DNA of 64,000 nucleotides from Spirodela intermedia (GCA_902729315.2 LR746281.1:4434219-4498218), one strand, 5' to 3'; shown: positions 41,940 to 55,620, counted from the stretch's first letter. Notes: generated by a model from the sequence alone, not told the origin. Translations and numbers: made by a program.

Positions 41940-43250
41940 AAGTACCTTCAGTATGTACCATCAAACTTTCTTTAAAAAAAAGTTGACGAGTTCTTAAGTA
42001 AAGGATTCATAAGAGAATCTATCAGCTCATGCTCTCTGCATCCTTTACTTTTTCCAAAGAAGGATGAAAGTTGGCTGATGTGTGTAGACAGTAGAACTAT
42101 CCATAAGGTCACAGTTATGTATAGCTTCCCAATTTTACGACTAGTTGAGCAGGGGATACACTTGACAATTTTACAATTTTTTCAAAAGTTGATTTTAAGA
42201 GTGGATATCATCAAATCCGAATTCTTTCAGCAGATGAATGACAGACTAACTTTAAAACTGAGGTAGGTCTTTTTGAATCAATCGTCATGGGTTTTAAATT
42301 GGTTCTGAAAACTTTTATAGGTGAATATGTTATTCTTTATTATGATGACATTGTTATTTACAGTACTCCAGAAGATGAACAGATGAAAACATCAAAGATC
42401 AGTGTTCAAAGATCATAGTCTTTTTTAGGTGGAGTCTTATGAATCCATAGTTGGCATTGCAGGTATACTGTTGCAAAAAGGTTGGCCAATAATTTTTTTC
42501 AGTTAAAAACTTCTCAGAAAAAAAAATGACCAACATATGAACTACAATTTTTTGCCGTGGTCTGTACTTTAGAAAATTAAGAGCACTATTTGATTCAGCA
42601 AGCGTTTATTTTATATAATACGTATATTATCATTAACCGTTTGGATGTATATTGTTAACATTAGAGCACTATTTTAATCGCTATTTGATTGAGCGAGAGT
42701 CTCAAATCAGTATATTATCGGACTTTTGCACATGCTCCTAGTAAAAAGCTAGGATGTTTGCTGAACCTGCATGCTAAAATCAGTGTATATGATCATCTCA
42801 AGAAATTAGACCTAGACCATGATGGTATTTCTCAGTATTATATGATGTGTATGTCAGAAATATACCCTACATAATGGTATTCCTTGCAGCTGTTAAAGGG
42901 AGAAACAATTACGAAAATTACACTCTTCTGATTTAGGAGGACACCTAGGTCGACACATGACCTTACAATGAGTTGAGAGCTGACTAGACACTTAGTAAGG
43001 TAAGATGTTGAAAGCTCTATTGGTAACTGTCAGTTTAGTCAAATGTACAAGACACAAACTAAATATATTAAAGTATACACTCCATCGCCTATTTCACAAC
43101 ATCCATGGCCTGATATTTCATTGGGTTTTTGATTAAGACTGCAGAGAACAAAAGAGAACAGCTGACTTCGTTTTCGCTGTTGTTGTTTGATTTTAAAAAA
43201 TGGCAGACTTCATTGCGTACAAGAACACAAATGATGCAAGTCATTGCCAC
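41940..43250 (+). pseudogene. Ty3/gypsy pol fragment, plus strand (RT and integrase), decayed
   Basis: Read on the plus strand: RT with [35 protein letters not shown] and YSFPILRL (about 41980-42140), the degenerate active-site region VILYYDDIVIYS (about 42325-42363), and then integrase pieces around PSPISQHPWPDIS and KMADFIAYKNTNDAS (43080-43240). Frameshifts and stops are frequent, and the RNase H region is poorly preserved. This fragment is head to head with the minus-strand pol fragment at 40241-41700. Confidence 0.7.
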
Positions 43251-43254
43251 AGCA

Positions 43255-43740
43255 GTAACACATAAGATCATGGAAAAGAAACCTGCCTCTAAATCCACAG
43301 ATTCGGAGTCGTTAACCCATGAATCCATAAGAGGGAGGAAAAGGTTCTCACAGTAGAGAAAACTGATTCAACTAAAAACGTATCTCCCTCTCTTTACAAT
43401 TAATCCATTAGATACGCTTAGAAAAGAGGTTTGGTGGTCACCAAAAGGAGGATCCATACAGATCTTTGGGATAGAGTCTGGCTAACTCTGAAATGACTTA
43501 AACAGACTCTCAAACACTGAGATCGTTGAGAAATCTGGAAAAAAAATACTCTGGCATGACCAAAAGAGCTCTCTGACAGTGAGAGGCCCTGAGTAAATCC
43601 TAGATACAAACTGAACCACAATAGGTTTCTTTTACAAGGAATGAGACATTATGTACCGTTTAAATGTGAAAAAAAAAAAATTGGGCCCAAACTGAAACCT
43701 CCAGCCCACTGATGACATCATTACACTTCAACTAGTTTCT
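43255..43740. mobile_element. LTR-like block, copy 3
   Basis: Third member of the LTR-like family, in the same orientation as copies 1 and 2: AAGAAACCTGCCTCTAAATC, GTTCTCACAGTAGAGAAAAC, CCAAAAGGAGGATCC and AACTCTGAAATGACTTAAA. It cuts abruptly into the plus-strand integrase, which suggests insertion or recombination there. Confidence 0.6.
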
Positions 43741-46700
43741 TGGGCTAAATTAAAAGCCAATTATATTTCTAAAAAAATTGAGGACAGAATTTGGGCCCAC
43801 TTTAAATCCTTTGACGTCTAGAATATACTCGATATCTCGTTCTTTTTAAGAGAAACGTTAATGGGGTTCAGTCATTGACTAAGATCTTTAGTACTGAGTC
43901 TTTCAGAGTTTTCTCAGGGTAGTTTGTACTCAGTCTGCCTTTCAGTCGCTATCTCTCTGCATAATCCGACCGGTTTTCCCCTACTGGGCCAGTCCAACTC
44001 TAGTGTTTTATCATGGCAACATGAGAGTCTTGTTCAAATGTGTAGCATTTTCTCATGGGTTTACCCCTTTTCTCCTTTAACACCCTTTTTTTTTTTCTTC
44101 TGTTTTTTTCCAGTAGGGGAGGGAAGGGGACTCCAGCCCATTTTCCTATTATTTTGGGGAATCTAGGTGAACCAGGTTAACTGCACCTATATCTGGCGTC
44201 CACTGTTACCTGAAAAAAAACTGGGTTCCTCACAAATAAGTCCATATCTCACCCCCTTCCTACAGGTCTCAAAATCGCCCTTAGAATGATTTTTCCATCT
44301 ATGGAATGAAGCTGTATGAGCTGTTGTTTTTATTTGATTTCCTTCCATGCGTCTAACCTCCCATGAGAGTTCTTGTAAGTTGCTAAAAGATAATTCCACC
44401 TGTTCATCTTTACCGATTCCTCGTGTAGTTTCCTCTAAATTTGCTGGTCTCTTAATTTCCCTCATATCGTTGGCCCATTTGCCAATTTTTTTCTTCATTA
44501 CATCCGCCCACTGAGATCCTACTGATTTACGTTTCCATGCCATTTTTATCTTCAGCGTTTTCTTTTATGAGTCTAAATGAGCGATTCCTAGCCCCTCTTC
44601 CTCTTGTGAAGTTATAATCCTACAACACCAAATCTAGTGCATCCCAGTTTTCCCTGTACTACTATGTCATAGGAATGTATGGTAAGATCTCTTTTACCTT
44701 TCTGCCAATCAACATCAAGATCCCTCATACCAGACATTACAAAGGTTAATTGGCCAAAAATATACAAAAGAATGTGCTACCAAGATTTTGGGAATAAGGG
44801 CTACGAATCTGGAGTTCCACAAAAAAGGTAGATCTGACTTCATAGAAATTTCTTACACTCATTCCACGGTCCATGAGCGTTTATCTTTATAGGAAAATGG
44901 GTTTCCTTCATCTCCTCGTCTTCTGGGGACCGACAGTAACCATTGTGTAACACAAATTGAAGGACCTAAGTCAACAATTCTGGCGTTCCAGGATATCTGC
45001 TCTAACATGAGTAGCGCTGTCCACATGCCTTCACAGAAGTTGACAAAAGCCTCTAGTCCTCGCAAGTGCAAGTGCGTACGTCTGTTGGCAGCGGGGAAGT
45101 CAAAGTGGAGTGACAGAGATATGTCTGGAGTAAGGCCTTCTGTGCTTGAGCCCTGTTCATTTCTCCCACTGCTCTGGGTCAGTAGCTGACTGTCAGCCTC
45201 CCAGTGGGTAGATATGCATTTGCTTATAGTTATTCCTAATGTTACAAAGTTAATTGAAATAATACAGCAAATTAAAGAATATAAATTTGCCTCTAAAAAT
45301 ACCCCCATTTTTTTAATTTTCTAGTCCCTACCGGAGTGAAAGGTATTGGGATATTTATGACGGGAAATTTCAAATTAAATTCTTACGCCCTTCTAATGCA
45401 GGTTAAATGCGTAAGAGTTTAGACAAAAAACGTAGGGTTGAATTCTTCTCACCTTTCAGCAAAAAACGTTTTTTATCAAGTTCATCTGAACTTTTTTTGT
45501 GTGGACGTTTTCATGACTTCCAATCTCGTTCATTTCATGGTACCATTCTTTTTAAAGGTACTTTGTCTTTAATTTTTTTATGTGTAATTACGTTTAATTG
45601 TTGAATACACGTTTCATGTGCAATAATAATTAATCTATCCCTGTGCTGCTCAGTGAGTGGAAGGGGACATTCATTCCATGCCGTCATTCACAAGGGACAT
45701 TCATTCCATGCTGTGATTCACAGGAGACATTCATTCCATGCCCTGATGGTTAAGACCTTTTGCGGCTGTACACATTCACACGTAAGAGCTGACTGATGAT
45801 TAGCAGCGAGCCTTGTCAAACTGATTAAGAGCATGGTGTGATCTATTCGTTTCCAGCAAGCGTTGTCATCTATTGGTACCAGATGCATATATATTGATCC
45901 ATTGGTGGTTCGTTAATCTGACGCCACTCATCACACACCAAGCTAAGGAATTGCCGTGGTAAAACGAACCTAAATTTAAGGTTGGCAGCGGTTCGCAGCA
46001 GCCGTATACTATCTCATGAAGCGCCATGATATTTTACCCTTACAGTAGTTTTGAATACGAGAATCATCTTGGCTATCAACATACTTCTTCCTTCCTCGAC
46101 TGCAATAAAGGCCTCTAGATGACAGTGATAGCATTGTCAATCCCTTCCCTTCCCCAGCAAACAGTGCAGTGCTTCCAGACAATACTTCTGCAAATTCTTG
46201 CATGGTGTGGCACATCCGGATGAAGCCACACTGCCACACTGGATTTCGAGGTTTCCAAAAGGCAGTTCAAACTAAGGCAATGATTTTTTTCCTATTTACA
46301 ACATTTATTAACCTTTTTTTCTCATTTGATTCCAGTTTTTGCCATGTTCTTTCCACTTCATGAACGTTTTAATAGTAAAATAAGCTGGAGACAATGACGG
46401 CTGGGCTTATATCATATCTGCGAATTTTCTAGCACATATTTTTGAATCTCTCCCTCTGTCCTGACACCTGAGACTTTGTTCAATTTTACTATTTTTTTAA
46501 GTTGTGGTTTTAAATATTATTAAAGAGTGTGCAATTTAATAAAACGGTAAGTGTACACCACTACTCTCATGTGCTTTTTTCAAGTGGGGGGGAGGGGGGA
46601 AGAGATTAGCTCTTGTTTTTCACCGAACTAACTATGACAGTATTTATGAATTCCAGAGCTGCATCTCCATCACATACAATCAGTGTCGACATGTTAACCC

Positions 46701-48229
46701 CTTTTACTCTGCCTTTCTACTTCTTAAACCTCTGCAAAGCAACGGAAAGGGTATACATTCCTAGTGCTTTTCCTTCCCTTTTAACCAGCAGCTAAATGTC
46801 CCTTTTTCTTCTTCTCCTTTAATTACGGAAAAAACACGAAATTTTATCATTTTTAAGAGAGCAGCAGAGAAAACTTGTATCCATTAACCTGCTGTCACTT
46901 CTGTTGTCTCTAGACACCAACTGACCTGCACTCCCTTGAAGGCTCTATCAGTTAGAGACTACTTTCTCCTGCATTGATAGTGTGCTAACCTATTTGTCAT
47001 TGCCGCAGTGTCGCACATCACAACTGGGTAAAGAAATACCCCACACCCCTCTAAACTGCCGAGGCTTTCAAGGGATCGTGTAGTGCCGAGAATTCTCCTC
47101 AAATGAACGCTTTCTGGGGCCGAATTAGCGTCGCCCCTAGCAACTGTTCTTTCCTATAATGTGTGTTTGTTGAGGTTTTGGGTGTTTTTTTGAGCCTTTC
47201 ACGGTGGTAAACCTCTTGGCACTTCACAGACCCTATTAGATTGGAACCATAATACTTTTCAGGAGGTAACCTGTCTTGAGTTTGCAGCGCTTTGTTTTTG
47301 CTGTCCACCTTTGTTGCATGTTTTTTTTTCAACTTGTACCTTTCGGCACGTTCTTTTGAGATGTGTGTGACATTCGTCTCACAACAAGGTGGCGGAGTTG
47401 GTTCTCTGAGGACACTGTTTGGAGATGCGGGCCATGTGCTTTGTAGCATTTTTTTTTCTAGGTTCATACCACTTGACTCGCAGCACAATAAGATGCTGGT
47501 ACGTTTAAGCACTTACGTAGTAGGCCCTACACGAATGGGTATTTTTATAAATAAGGCGTGCATTTGTATCCACCGTTTTCCTAGGGTTGTCTCTCATCTG
47601 AGTTGTGCTCCCCGAAAACTCACCAATTTGTTGGCGTACTAGTGTTTAGGGTTTGCTACATCTATCATTGTTGGGTTCAATCCTTTCTTAATTTCATGAC
47701 TAGGTTTCACATTATCTTCAAGGAAGATTCGACACATACAAAATGTCTGCATTTAATTTTTTTTGAGGTCTGCCGCTGTCAAGCCAATCCTATCCTCTTG
47801 TTCTTGAGTCAATGATGCTGAAACGATTACTGGTAACGTTTGGTTTGGCCCAACAACAACAATGATTCAAAAAATTGTTTTACTGGAAACAGTGGTTGTT
47901 TTCTCCACCTATCACGTATGATGTATATGGTGGATGAGGGGGAGGAATTAAAAATTTATTTTGCTGTAAAGTCAGAATGAGACAATCAGATTATCTGTTA
48001 GTATTTAGGTGGACTTTATTTATTTGAGCCTTTAATTTTTTGTTTCCTCTGCTCTTGTAAGCTGTGGTCTTACTTTTAGATTACCTTGTTGATAATTTAT
48101 CTGAGGATCTTTGAAACTTGAATTCACTACCTGAGGGTTATTATGAGGAGAGTAATCATTGGAAGTGACGTAACCGGGTTGATCACGATGCACCTTGTCG
48201 TCTGTCTTGTGCTGACATTGACATTGAAG
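43741..48229. other. Repeat-rich region with no recognised gene
   Basis: Low-complexity poly-T and purine patches occur at 44060-44160. The minus strand is open at 44187-44543 (118 codons, Lys/Glu/Arg-rich, not recognised, perhaps gag-like), and other open frames lie at 44859-45308 and 47099-47512, with no family assigned. Near 47340 the phrase TTTCGGCACGTTCTTTTGAG resembles the distal subtelomeric units, which may be chance or an old copy. Confidence 0.45.
45666..45750 (+). repeat. 30-bp tandem repeat, three copies
   Basis: The unit begins GACATTCATTCCATGC; copies start at 45666, 45696 and 45726, exactly 30 bp apart, with a few substitutions. The third copy decays after about 20 bp. Confidence 0.85.
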
Positions 48230-50750
48230 TGTTCCAAGCGATACACCACTGTGTAGGTGTGGCAGGTAAAAGTTTTCGCTCTATGTGTAATACTCGTACG
48301 CCGAGTCAGTCTAGGCGATGTCTACCTCGAGCTTCTGTAGGTATATCCTGCAAAGAGGTGAAACAAATCTCGAGGTGAATCAAAGACTCCCCAGAAGATC
48401 TCTAGGGGTCAGAGAGATAGAGGATGATAAAATACTAGTGACTAATTTCTTAAAAGTTTGTTCTAACATTCGGTAGTAATGACACTCTGGAAAAAGAAGT
48501 AATCTATAATTTTGTTCCCTTGAGTGGTGTGATAATAATTACATGTAGATCATATGTGGAATTCAGTGGTGGCATACAGTACATTAGTTTCCACATGAAA
48601 ATAGAAACTTAAGGCATAATAGCATGATGTCAAAGAAGATTGATTCAAACTAAAAGGGTCCGAACTGATTTTAGGATTTTATTTATAAAGTAGTTCCAAG
48701 AAAAACTATAAGAGAAACTCTCTGGAAAGGTATGAGTCCAATAAGCTTCATCATCACTAGGGCTCAACTCTATCAATGAGATCTCTTTTAATAAACTATG
48801 GGGGAGTTCATGCTGTTTGATGAACGGTTTAGTATCTCCCTCGTAAAGTTAGGAGGCAAAGGCGTATCTTCAGGCCAAGTGTTATACAAGTCATTGATAG
48901 TGCCTTGTTCCACGTGCCACTAGATTTAAGGGTTCATTTAAAGCAAACATCTGTGCAAATCTAACCATCTTTTTCCTCCCTTTATGTTTGCCGGTTGATT
49001 CTTAACCATGACAAGGATGTCCTTAAGCCGTCTGCAATGAGGCCTGTTGAGCTTGCTGTCCCACAAAAAAGAGGTACATCTGAACTGCATAGGTCATAAG
49101 ATGATATCTGGTACCTCATGTACTGGTAGTAGATGTAATGGCATAGTTCTGAGGACATGGCGTATCAGTTAGATGAGACAGCCTTGGGATAGAAGATAAT
49201 ATTTATATTCGGCAAGTTTCTTCCTCACCTTGCAAAGGAGGGTGTCAAGATAAAAACTTTGAAAGCATCTATGAAAGATAGGACATCCAAGATAATCAAA
49301 AAAGTAAACATCATTGTGAGAATGCTGTTATATGTTGTATACATCGTATGGTGCTGTATAAGTTGTCTTTCCTGCCTAAAAAATTTAATTGCCATATAGG
49401 AGGAGTGGTAATTGAATAGAGGTAGGTGCTCACAATGATAGAGTATTTTTCTGTTGACATATGTGAAGAAATGATAGGGGTGTCTAAAAATCAGGCAGTG
49501 TGTACAGAAATGAAGTAATCTCTTATATATAATGATTTGATTTATTTTATCATTTCTTTTTTACAGAATAATCATGCACTTTATATCTTAGACAAGGTTA
49601 AGGGTCTACCTGTACATATATCTGAGAATATCTTAGACAATTGGACATTTTAATGCCACGATCTAGCCATGAAAATTATCTGACTCAAACTGTTTTGGCA
49701 GTGTGAATAGATGTTTTGGCAAACTCAAAAAATATATCGAACTGTGCATTTATGATTGTACATAATAGCACTCTATATCTGCAATGTTATCTGGCTCTAG
49801 GCTTTCCAACAGTCTGTCACGAACTCAAATTGGATGATGATGGTCCTGGAATCACATGTACCAATGGCTACATTTCTTGAAAACTTTTCTCGGGCGGGTC
49901 CTTTTTTAGCAGTACCAGGCAGGCACAGCCTTTGGTGAGTTAACAGAAACAGCAGAATGTGGCGCCCTGATCTTTCCTCTCTCCTGTCCATTCAGCTCAA
50001 GGTCAATGGTCAGATCATGAACCAATTCTGATGAAGCATTGCCACTTGATGCTGGTTTTCTGAAGCTGATGAGTCCGCATCAGCTGACATCACACTGAGA
50101 TCTGCCGCCTTCTCTGCGAACAGAGATACATGTCACGGGAGACGATGCCATGCTCTGTCTTGTCTCTCCCGCACAGCAAGCGAATGGCACTAAGAGCCAT
50201 CACATTGTTGGCGGAAACAAAGGGGATAGTGGCCCACGGTGAACCACAGCAGTTCATGAGGGGGCCATTCAGTCAATTGACTGCCCAACTTTCAGGTTAT
50301 CAATAGGCCCCTTGGATTGCATTTTATTGCCTCTCGTAGAGACAGGTTGCCCCCCAGGCATATCATGCGGCGGTATGGGGACCGTGATTGCCATGTGGTG
50401 GTTCAGATTTGATTGTATGCTTGTCTCATTTTTTTCATCAGGCGGAGATCAGTCTGTTGATGAAATCGCTGATTTACTCATCAAGTAATCATGGGAGCAA
50501 GATGATGGAGAAGAGAAAAATGTAGAGAACAGAAATACGATTCAAATGATTTAAAAATAGTAAACTTTGGCCTTGTAACCAGAGAGATATTATTTTTTGA
50601 ACAAAATGTTCGGAAATTACCTCTCCATGAAGAAATCCCGAAATTGAAGGCTCTAGTCTCCCTATTTTTCATGCATAGCTGCTCAAAACTGGTAGACTTT
50701 GGGCTTCTGTATCCAAAGTTGGTAGCAGTTCAAACTAGTTTGAGCACGAT
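48230..50750 (-). mobile_element. LINE remnant B (minus strand, internally deleted)
   Basis: Homologous to LINE remnant A (51430-56540) in three places: 50430-50490 matches 56140-56190 (GTTGATGAAATCGCTGATTTACT against CATTGATGAAAATGATGATTTACT); 49440-49900 matches the ORF1 region at 54440-54910 (shared phrases TGTCTAAAAA, AGAATAATCATGC, CAGGCTTTCC/T); and 48400-48600 matches the zinc-finger region of remnant A (51700-51930). Only about 1 kb lies between the ORF1 and zinc-finger segments, so most of the reverse transcriptase is missing. Confidence 0.6.
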
Positions 50751-51429
50751 CCGAGAGAAGTTGGTTTGATTATATTGATGTTGAGAAATGTTTATCCCTG
50801 AGCATCATACATGAGTTCTAGGGGAGACAAGTGATAGCTTTTTTGGAAAAGTGGTAAATGAAAAATGAAGTGGGAGACATGATGAGGTTGATCATCTTTG
50901 CTTAGACTGTTTCGAAATCCTCTCATCCATGGTATGAGGATAGCTTCGTATTGTCTGTGCTGCATAGGCCAGGTCATGTGCTGGTTGAGGGTTGGCTCAG
51001 GTGATCTACCACTGTCGGGGGATGACATGTATCTCTGTTCGCCGTATACGAAGTGCTGGCATGCCGATCTGGTCAGAGTGATGTCGGCCTCGAGCTTTGG
51101 CCGGCAGCTCTTGCTAAGAGGCGAATTCAGAGCATACATGGGTGCATACTGCATGTGTAGCAAGCGTGTCTGCAATCTGATCCCCTTCATGTAACTGGTG
51201 TGGCAAAACTGGTCGTTGCTCTAATATACAGATATCAGTCCAAGTACTCCAGAGCCGCCAATGGGAACAGGAACCTGCATGTAGCACCTGAAGAAGTACT
51301 CGTGAGTTAGATTTTCCAACGATATCATAGATATTGTGTTTCTCACAAAGCAGTAAACTGTGATGTATCACAATATCCCCCACTGCAGTGTTAGTTTAAA
51401 TGTTATAAAAATAATAAATGCGAAAGATA
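50751..51429. other. Unassigned sequence between the two LINE remnants
   Basis: The minus strand is open for 132 codons (50792-51190) and the plus strand for 98 (50898-51194). Neither shows a known domain. It may be the 3' part of remnant A or the 5' part of remnant B. Confidence 0.4.
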
Positions 51430-51692
51430 ATCCCTGTATGATCCCGCTGGTCTAGTATTCACTCGGGCTGCTTTGTCGACGTTCAACTTGAGGTGTCAAG
51501 TTGACGGGAATCTTGATTGGACAAGCTAAATGGAGATCTCTATGTGCGTATGCTTGACGTGGACTCCATAAGTCCTAACGGCCTCAAAGATTGTGGCCGA
51601 GCATGTCACTGAAGGGGACACCAAATGATTAATACTGGCTGACCTGCAAAATAACAGAGATTTTGCCACTTGAACATCTTGTAACATGTATG

Positions 51693-51923
51693 CTACGGAA
51701 ATATAGACGTAGTGACTGTTCTTCGAGCTTTGAACTGAATTAAAGACTCTTTGGAAAATCTGTAGGGGTGTAAAACATGTAGAAGTAATACTGAAAAAAA
51801 AAAGTGGCCCATAGTTTTACTACTCGGAGTGATGGGACAATAATGACAGCCAGAACAGATGTTATGTTCTATCATGGACATACGATCATCCGTAGGAAGT
51901 CCACGGTACATCAATTTTCTCAT
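51693..51923 (-). pseudogene. LINE ORF2 zf-RVT domain fragment
   Basis: Residues KLMYRGLPTDDRMSMI, NICSGCHYC and a degenerate ETMGHFFF follow the pattern of the zinc-binding reverse-transcriptase domain at the end of plant LINE ORF2 (LPT.DRL, C..C, E...HLFF.C). The final Cys and the W are lost. A frame at 48400-48600 carries a related but more broken version. Confidence 0.7.
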
Positions 51924-54246
51924 AATGAAAGAGGCTCAAGGCACGACAGCAGAGTGCCAAATGTGTTCTCCTGAAAACGATTTTGAGGAGTAATTTCTAA
52001 GGTAATTGCAATAAGAACTGAAAAGAAAACTTTCATTTTGAGTAAGAGTCTTATTAGGATGATCATCATTAGGACCCAATTCTATCAACAAGATTTTCAG
52101 TAGTAACTTTAATGAGAGCCAGTATCTTTCGAAGAATATACTACTCTCGCCATCATGAGATGAACACAAAGTCATGGGGACATAGTATATTAATTGCATG
52201 CAATCCTCTGGGGATAAAAGCTGAAGTTTTTATCCGTGAAGTTTCTTTCCCAACTTGTGCAAAAGGGAATCAAAGTAATGAACCTTAGTGCGTCTGAGAA
52301 AGATGGGACATCCAAGGTAATGAAAGGGCACTTGGTCATACAAGAACCCTGTTAGGTTCTATATTCGTTATATGGTGCAAATGTCCCAGCATGCATGTTG
52401 AATAAAATTTTCTGAAAAATCATCAGGCTAGGTTCTCGGTTTGTATTGAGAAGATCACATCTGTGATTTCTTTCTTAGTAGGTATGGTCATGATGGATGA
52501 GATCTCTTGGTGGGTAACTAAGGATAGAATTGATTAGAGTATATCCCCAGATATCTCCTATATATGAGATGTGTTCTGAGAAAACGTTGTAACCAATGGC
52601 ATAGTTGACAGAGTCTTAGCCAATCCTGCTGACTAGCATTTGGAGTATATCTGCATGTTTTCTTGAATCCAAATGAAGGTAGACGAGGTGCATGAACTAA
52701 AAATAGGCTCCTGAAAGCCCCAGCAACTAGCTAGTCCCAGTGTAAAATAAATCTGAGTATGATATTGCAATAGAATGTCTTAGTATTGATAGAAGATGCT
52801 AAAGTGAGAAAGTAATGATTGCCACATCAATACCAACGAAATTCATGTCAACTCGACGTTGAGTAAATCACATCTTTCATCTCTCGCTCCTCATTCATCA
52901 CCACCATAGTCATCTCAAAGTCTTTCTGCCTATGGAGTTTCATACAGACGACCATATGCATCCCACCATGACCATGAATGAAAATGAGTACCATGAAACT
53001 GTACATGGCGTTGTTCATAACTGGATATCAAGAAGCCTCGAAATGTTATGGGCAACTGCTAGATACCATTAAATCTGGTTTCTAGAGCTAGCCCGAGATA
53101 TTATTTCCCAAATTTGGCAGCAACTGGCTGGGATATCATTCGCTCAGGGCAAAGGTGAAGGAAGAACAACAAGAAGAAAGTGGTGGGTCTAGTGAGAATG
53201 GCGTGGATTAGGTTGATCTGATCTAGAACTCATCTTTAGAAAGTTTATCTATACTGCCTGCAATTAATTGATCACGCAATCTACTGTAAGATCTACATCT
53301 GTATTTACTAAATCCATCACTACGTTAATAAAATATATATGCATGCCGTCACAAGTTTCATCATTATTTTCGAATCATTTTTTTTAGATAGGTCCCTTTC
53401 CTGAATTGCAAGTTTGCCGAATCTGATCCAGATCAATATGCTCACCCCAATTTTTTGATCCTGAAATAATTTCATGTCCTATATTTAGATGGCAACCAAG
53501 ACATCTAGAAGAAATATATAATCGGATCAAGATTGGTGTGCAATCGAAGCATGAAATAAATGTGTGTTCCTATCACCCTTGCATAACCACTGAATGCATG
53601 AGTTTTGGAGATAATATATCTCCTGTCGTCGTGCAGCCACCTCTAGGTACTCGTTCACTCGAACGCGTCTCACCCAAGTGTCGTCAGTCTATGGAGCCTG
53701 CATATGTCTCTCAACCCCAGCTAGCTCCTTCTTTAGCTCTTCAAACTGGGTGTGGATAATCTTATATAGATGCCGGTTCTATCATTTAAGGTGAAGTTTG
53801 AGATAATGGTTGTTATATTGGGTGTACATTCCTAATGAGCTCCTATCAGGGGCCTTATCAGGTGATGGAGGGTGGTGAGAGGGTGAGCAAAGTGTGGTGT
53901 TGCAGGGTGCATACTTAGATGATGGGGGGCAAATAGGAAATAGAAGATGTGAGAGTGGAGAGCGTCTAATGGATGAAGGAGTGCTAGTTGATGGAGAGGA
54001 GTTGGTTAAGTGTGAGGTAGTAGTAGGACCCCGCTATTTGGGCTGAGTGTCATCAAACTTGTGAGCTGATATTGTTCCCTGTGATGGGAACATTGTCAGC
54101 CTCCTCAGTCAACGTACCTAGAGCCTTGAAAACATTTGATGTCTCGATTGTCTTCCCCTTACCTGTTGGTATAGGGGGTGTTGTGTCTGTTACCATCTTT
54201 TTTCCTTTTCGGGTGGATGTAGATGCTTAAGAGATAATACGTGACA

Positions 54247-54912
54247 TCAATGTAGGTGGAGTTGTCTTCCTAAGACCGGCTGGAGAGACACTGAGCTGGA
54301 CTGATAGTGGTCGAGAGGGAGCACATGAGCTCTGTATGGGAGTGTGGCTAACTGTAGTCTTCCCTGTTTTAATGATATAATATCATAGGAAAAGAGTGAT
54401 AAATAAATCAAGATAGACTCTGAGCATGATGTGGTGGTCATATGTTGGCAAGTGTGAATGGTGTGTCTAAAAACTGTGCAGTCAGTGTAAAAATGAGATA
54501 GTCTCTCGTATATAACCATTTGATACATCTTGTCATCCCTATTCTGCAGAATGATCATGCGCCGAAAGGGGGCGAAAAGATCTATCTCTACACATACTCA
54601 TGTATAAACTGAGCGGTTAAGTATTTTAACCTCTAGATTTTGGCATATAAATGTGCTGAGTTTGTTTGCCAAAGACTCAAATGCCTTAGGTGTGAAGAAT
54701 TGTGCTTGTAGACTAGAAAAATATATCAAAACTGGAATAGAGTGTAGTTTTTTTCCTTGAAAAATACAGTCTGTTTGTAGGGTCCATCTATATGTATGCA
54801 TAATGGTATCTTGGATTTCCCATGTCGTCTTACTCCAGGCTTTCTGATAGTCAGCCTTGAGATGAAAATAGATAAAAACGTTATGATAATCACAGGCACC
54901 AATGATTAACAA
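54247..54912 (-). pseudogene. LINE ORF1 fragment (DUF4283-like and CCHC knuckle)
   Basis: Two frames, 54598-54912 and 54247-54558, together read in the order of plant LINE ORF1. First comes a DUF4283-like segment (DYQKAWSKTTWEIQDTIMH, then IPVLIYFSSLQAQFFTPKA), then MYQMVIYERLSHFYTDC..FRHTIHTC. The last matches the usual YE.LP.FC..C...GH....C knuckle with the first Cys replaced by Tyr and Gly by Arg. A stop and frame change separate the halves. Confidence 0.65.
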
Positions 54913-55169
54913 GGGTCAAATAGATCCGATAGATATCATTGTTGAGGTGGAGACGTTTCGTAGTGAAGCATCCTACCAGTGAAAATTGGAAGGCCTCCGC
55001 CAATTGGGAGACATTATTCAAGAAAAATGAGATTATTCTTATTCCTCCTTGATCAGTGTAACCCCTGTACGGTATTCTATCATCACAAGTGGGGTGTAAT
55101 TTGCCTCTATGTATTTGTAACTGTAGGAATGGGCTGTTGTCCTATTAGTCGCTGTGCCCAAAACTTGGC

Positions 55170-55620
55170 CTGGGCCTTAGTGGGCTGGGTCAGCTCGACG
55201 TGGGCCTAAGCAGCTCTTGTTTGAGTGGTTTCGGCCGGTGGGTTTGGGGCAGCTCGGTCTGGGCCTGAGTAGCTTGGACCTGAGTGGTTTGGGTCTGAGT
55301 AGCCTGGGCTGGTGGGGCTTGGGTTTGGCCTGGGCCGGTGGGGCGTGGGTCGGTGGGGCCTGGGCTGGGGTGGCCTGGGCTGGCATGGTCTGGGCGGGTA
55401 CATTATGGACTGGTGGAGCCTTTGTTAGGGGAAGCCTAGGCCTGCTTGGTCTGGGTTAGTGTCGCTTTGGCCTGGGCTTGTAGTGCCCCGGCCTTGGTCT
55501 CCATAGCCTTGGCCTTCAGACCCTTGGGCTGAACGGCCTTAGCTGGCAGGATTGTACTCCACACAACCTCGGCCAGCTGGGCCTGAGAGGGACCTGCCAT
55601 TGCCAGCATGGCTTCGGCTA
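55170..55620 (-). repeat. Degenerate GGCCTGGGC-type minisatellite (Pro/Ala repeat coding)
   Basis: GC-rich tandem sequence with a loose 15-bp period of the type GCCTGGGCTGGTGGG. On the minus strand it keeps an open frame coding for short repeats such as PAQAPPTHAPPAQA and, further upstream, AKAVQPKGLKAKAMETKA. It lies upstream of the ORF1 DUF4283-like segment and may be a disordered N-terminal extension of ORF1. Composition is unlike the flanking AT-rich DNA. Confidence 0.6.

Noticed and set aside
47330-47660. An older telomere-type addition at 47 kb (TTTCGGCACGTTCTTTTGAG and a lone GTTTAGGGTTTG)
   Set aside because: There is only short similarity, no T-tract junction and no 5S-like domain; chance cannot be excluded.
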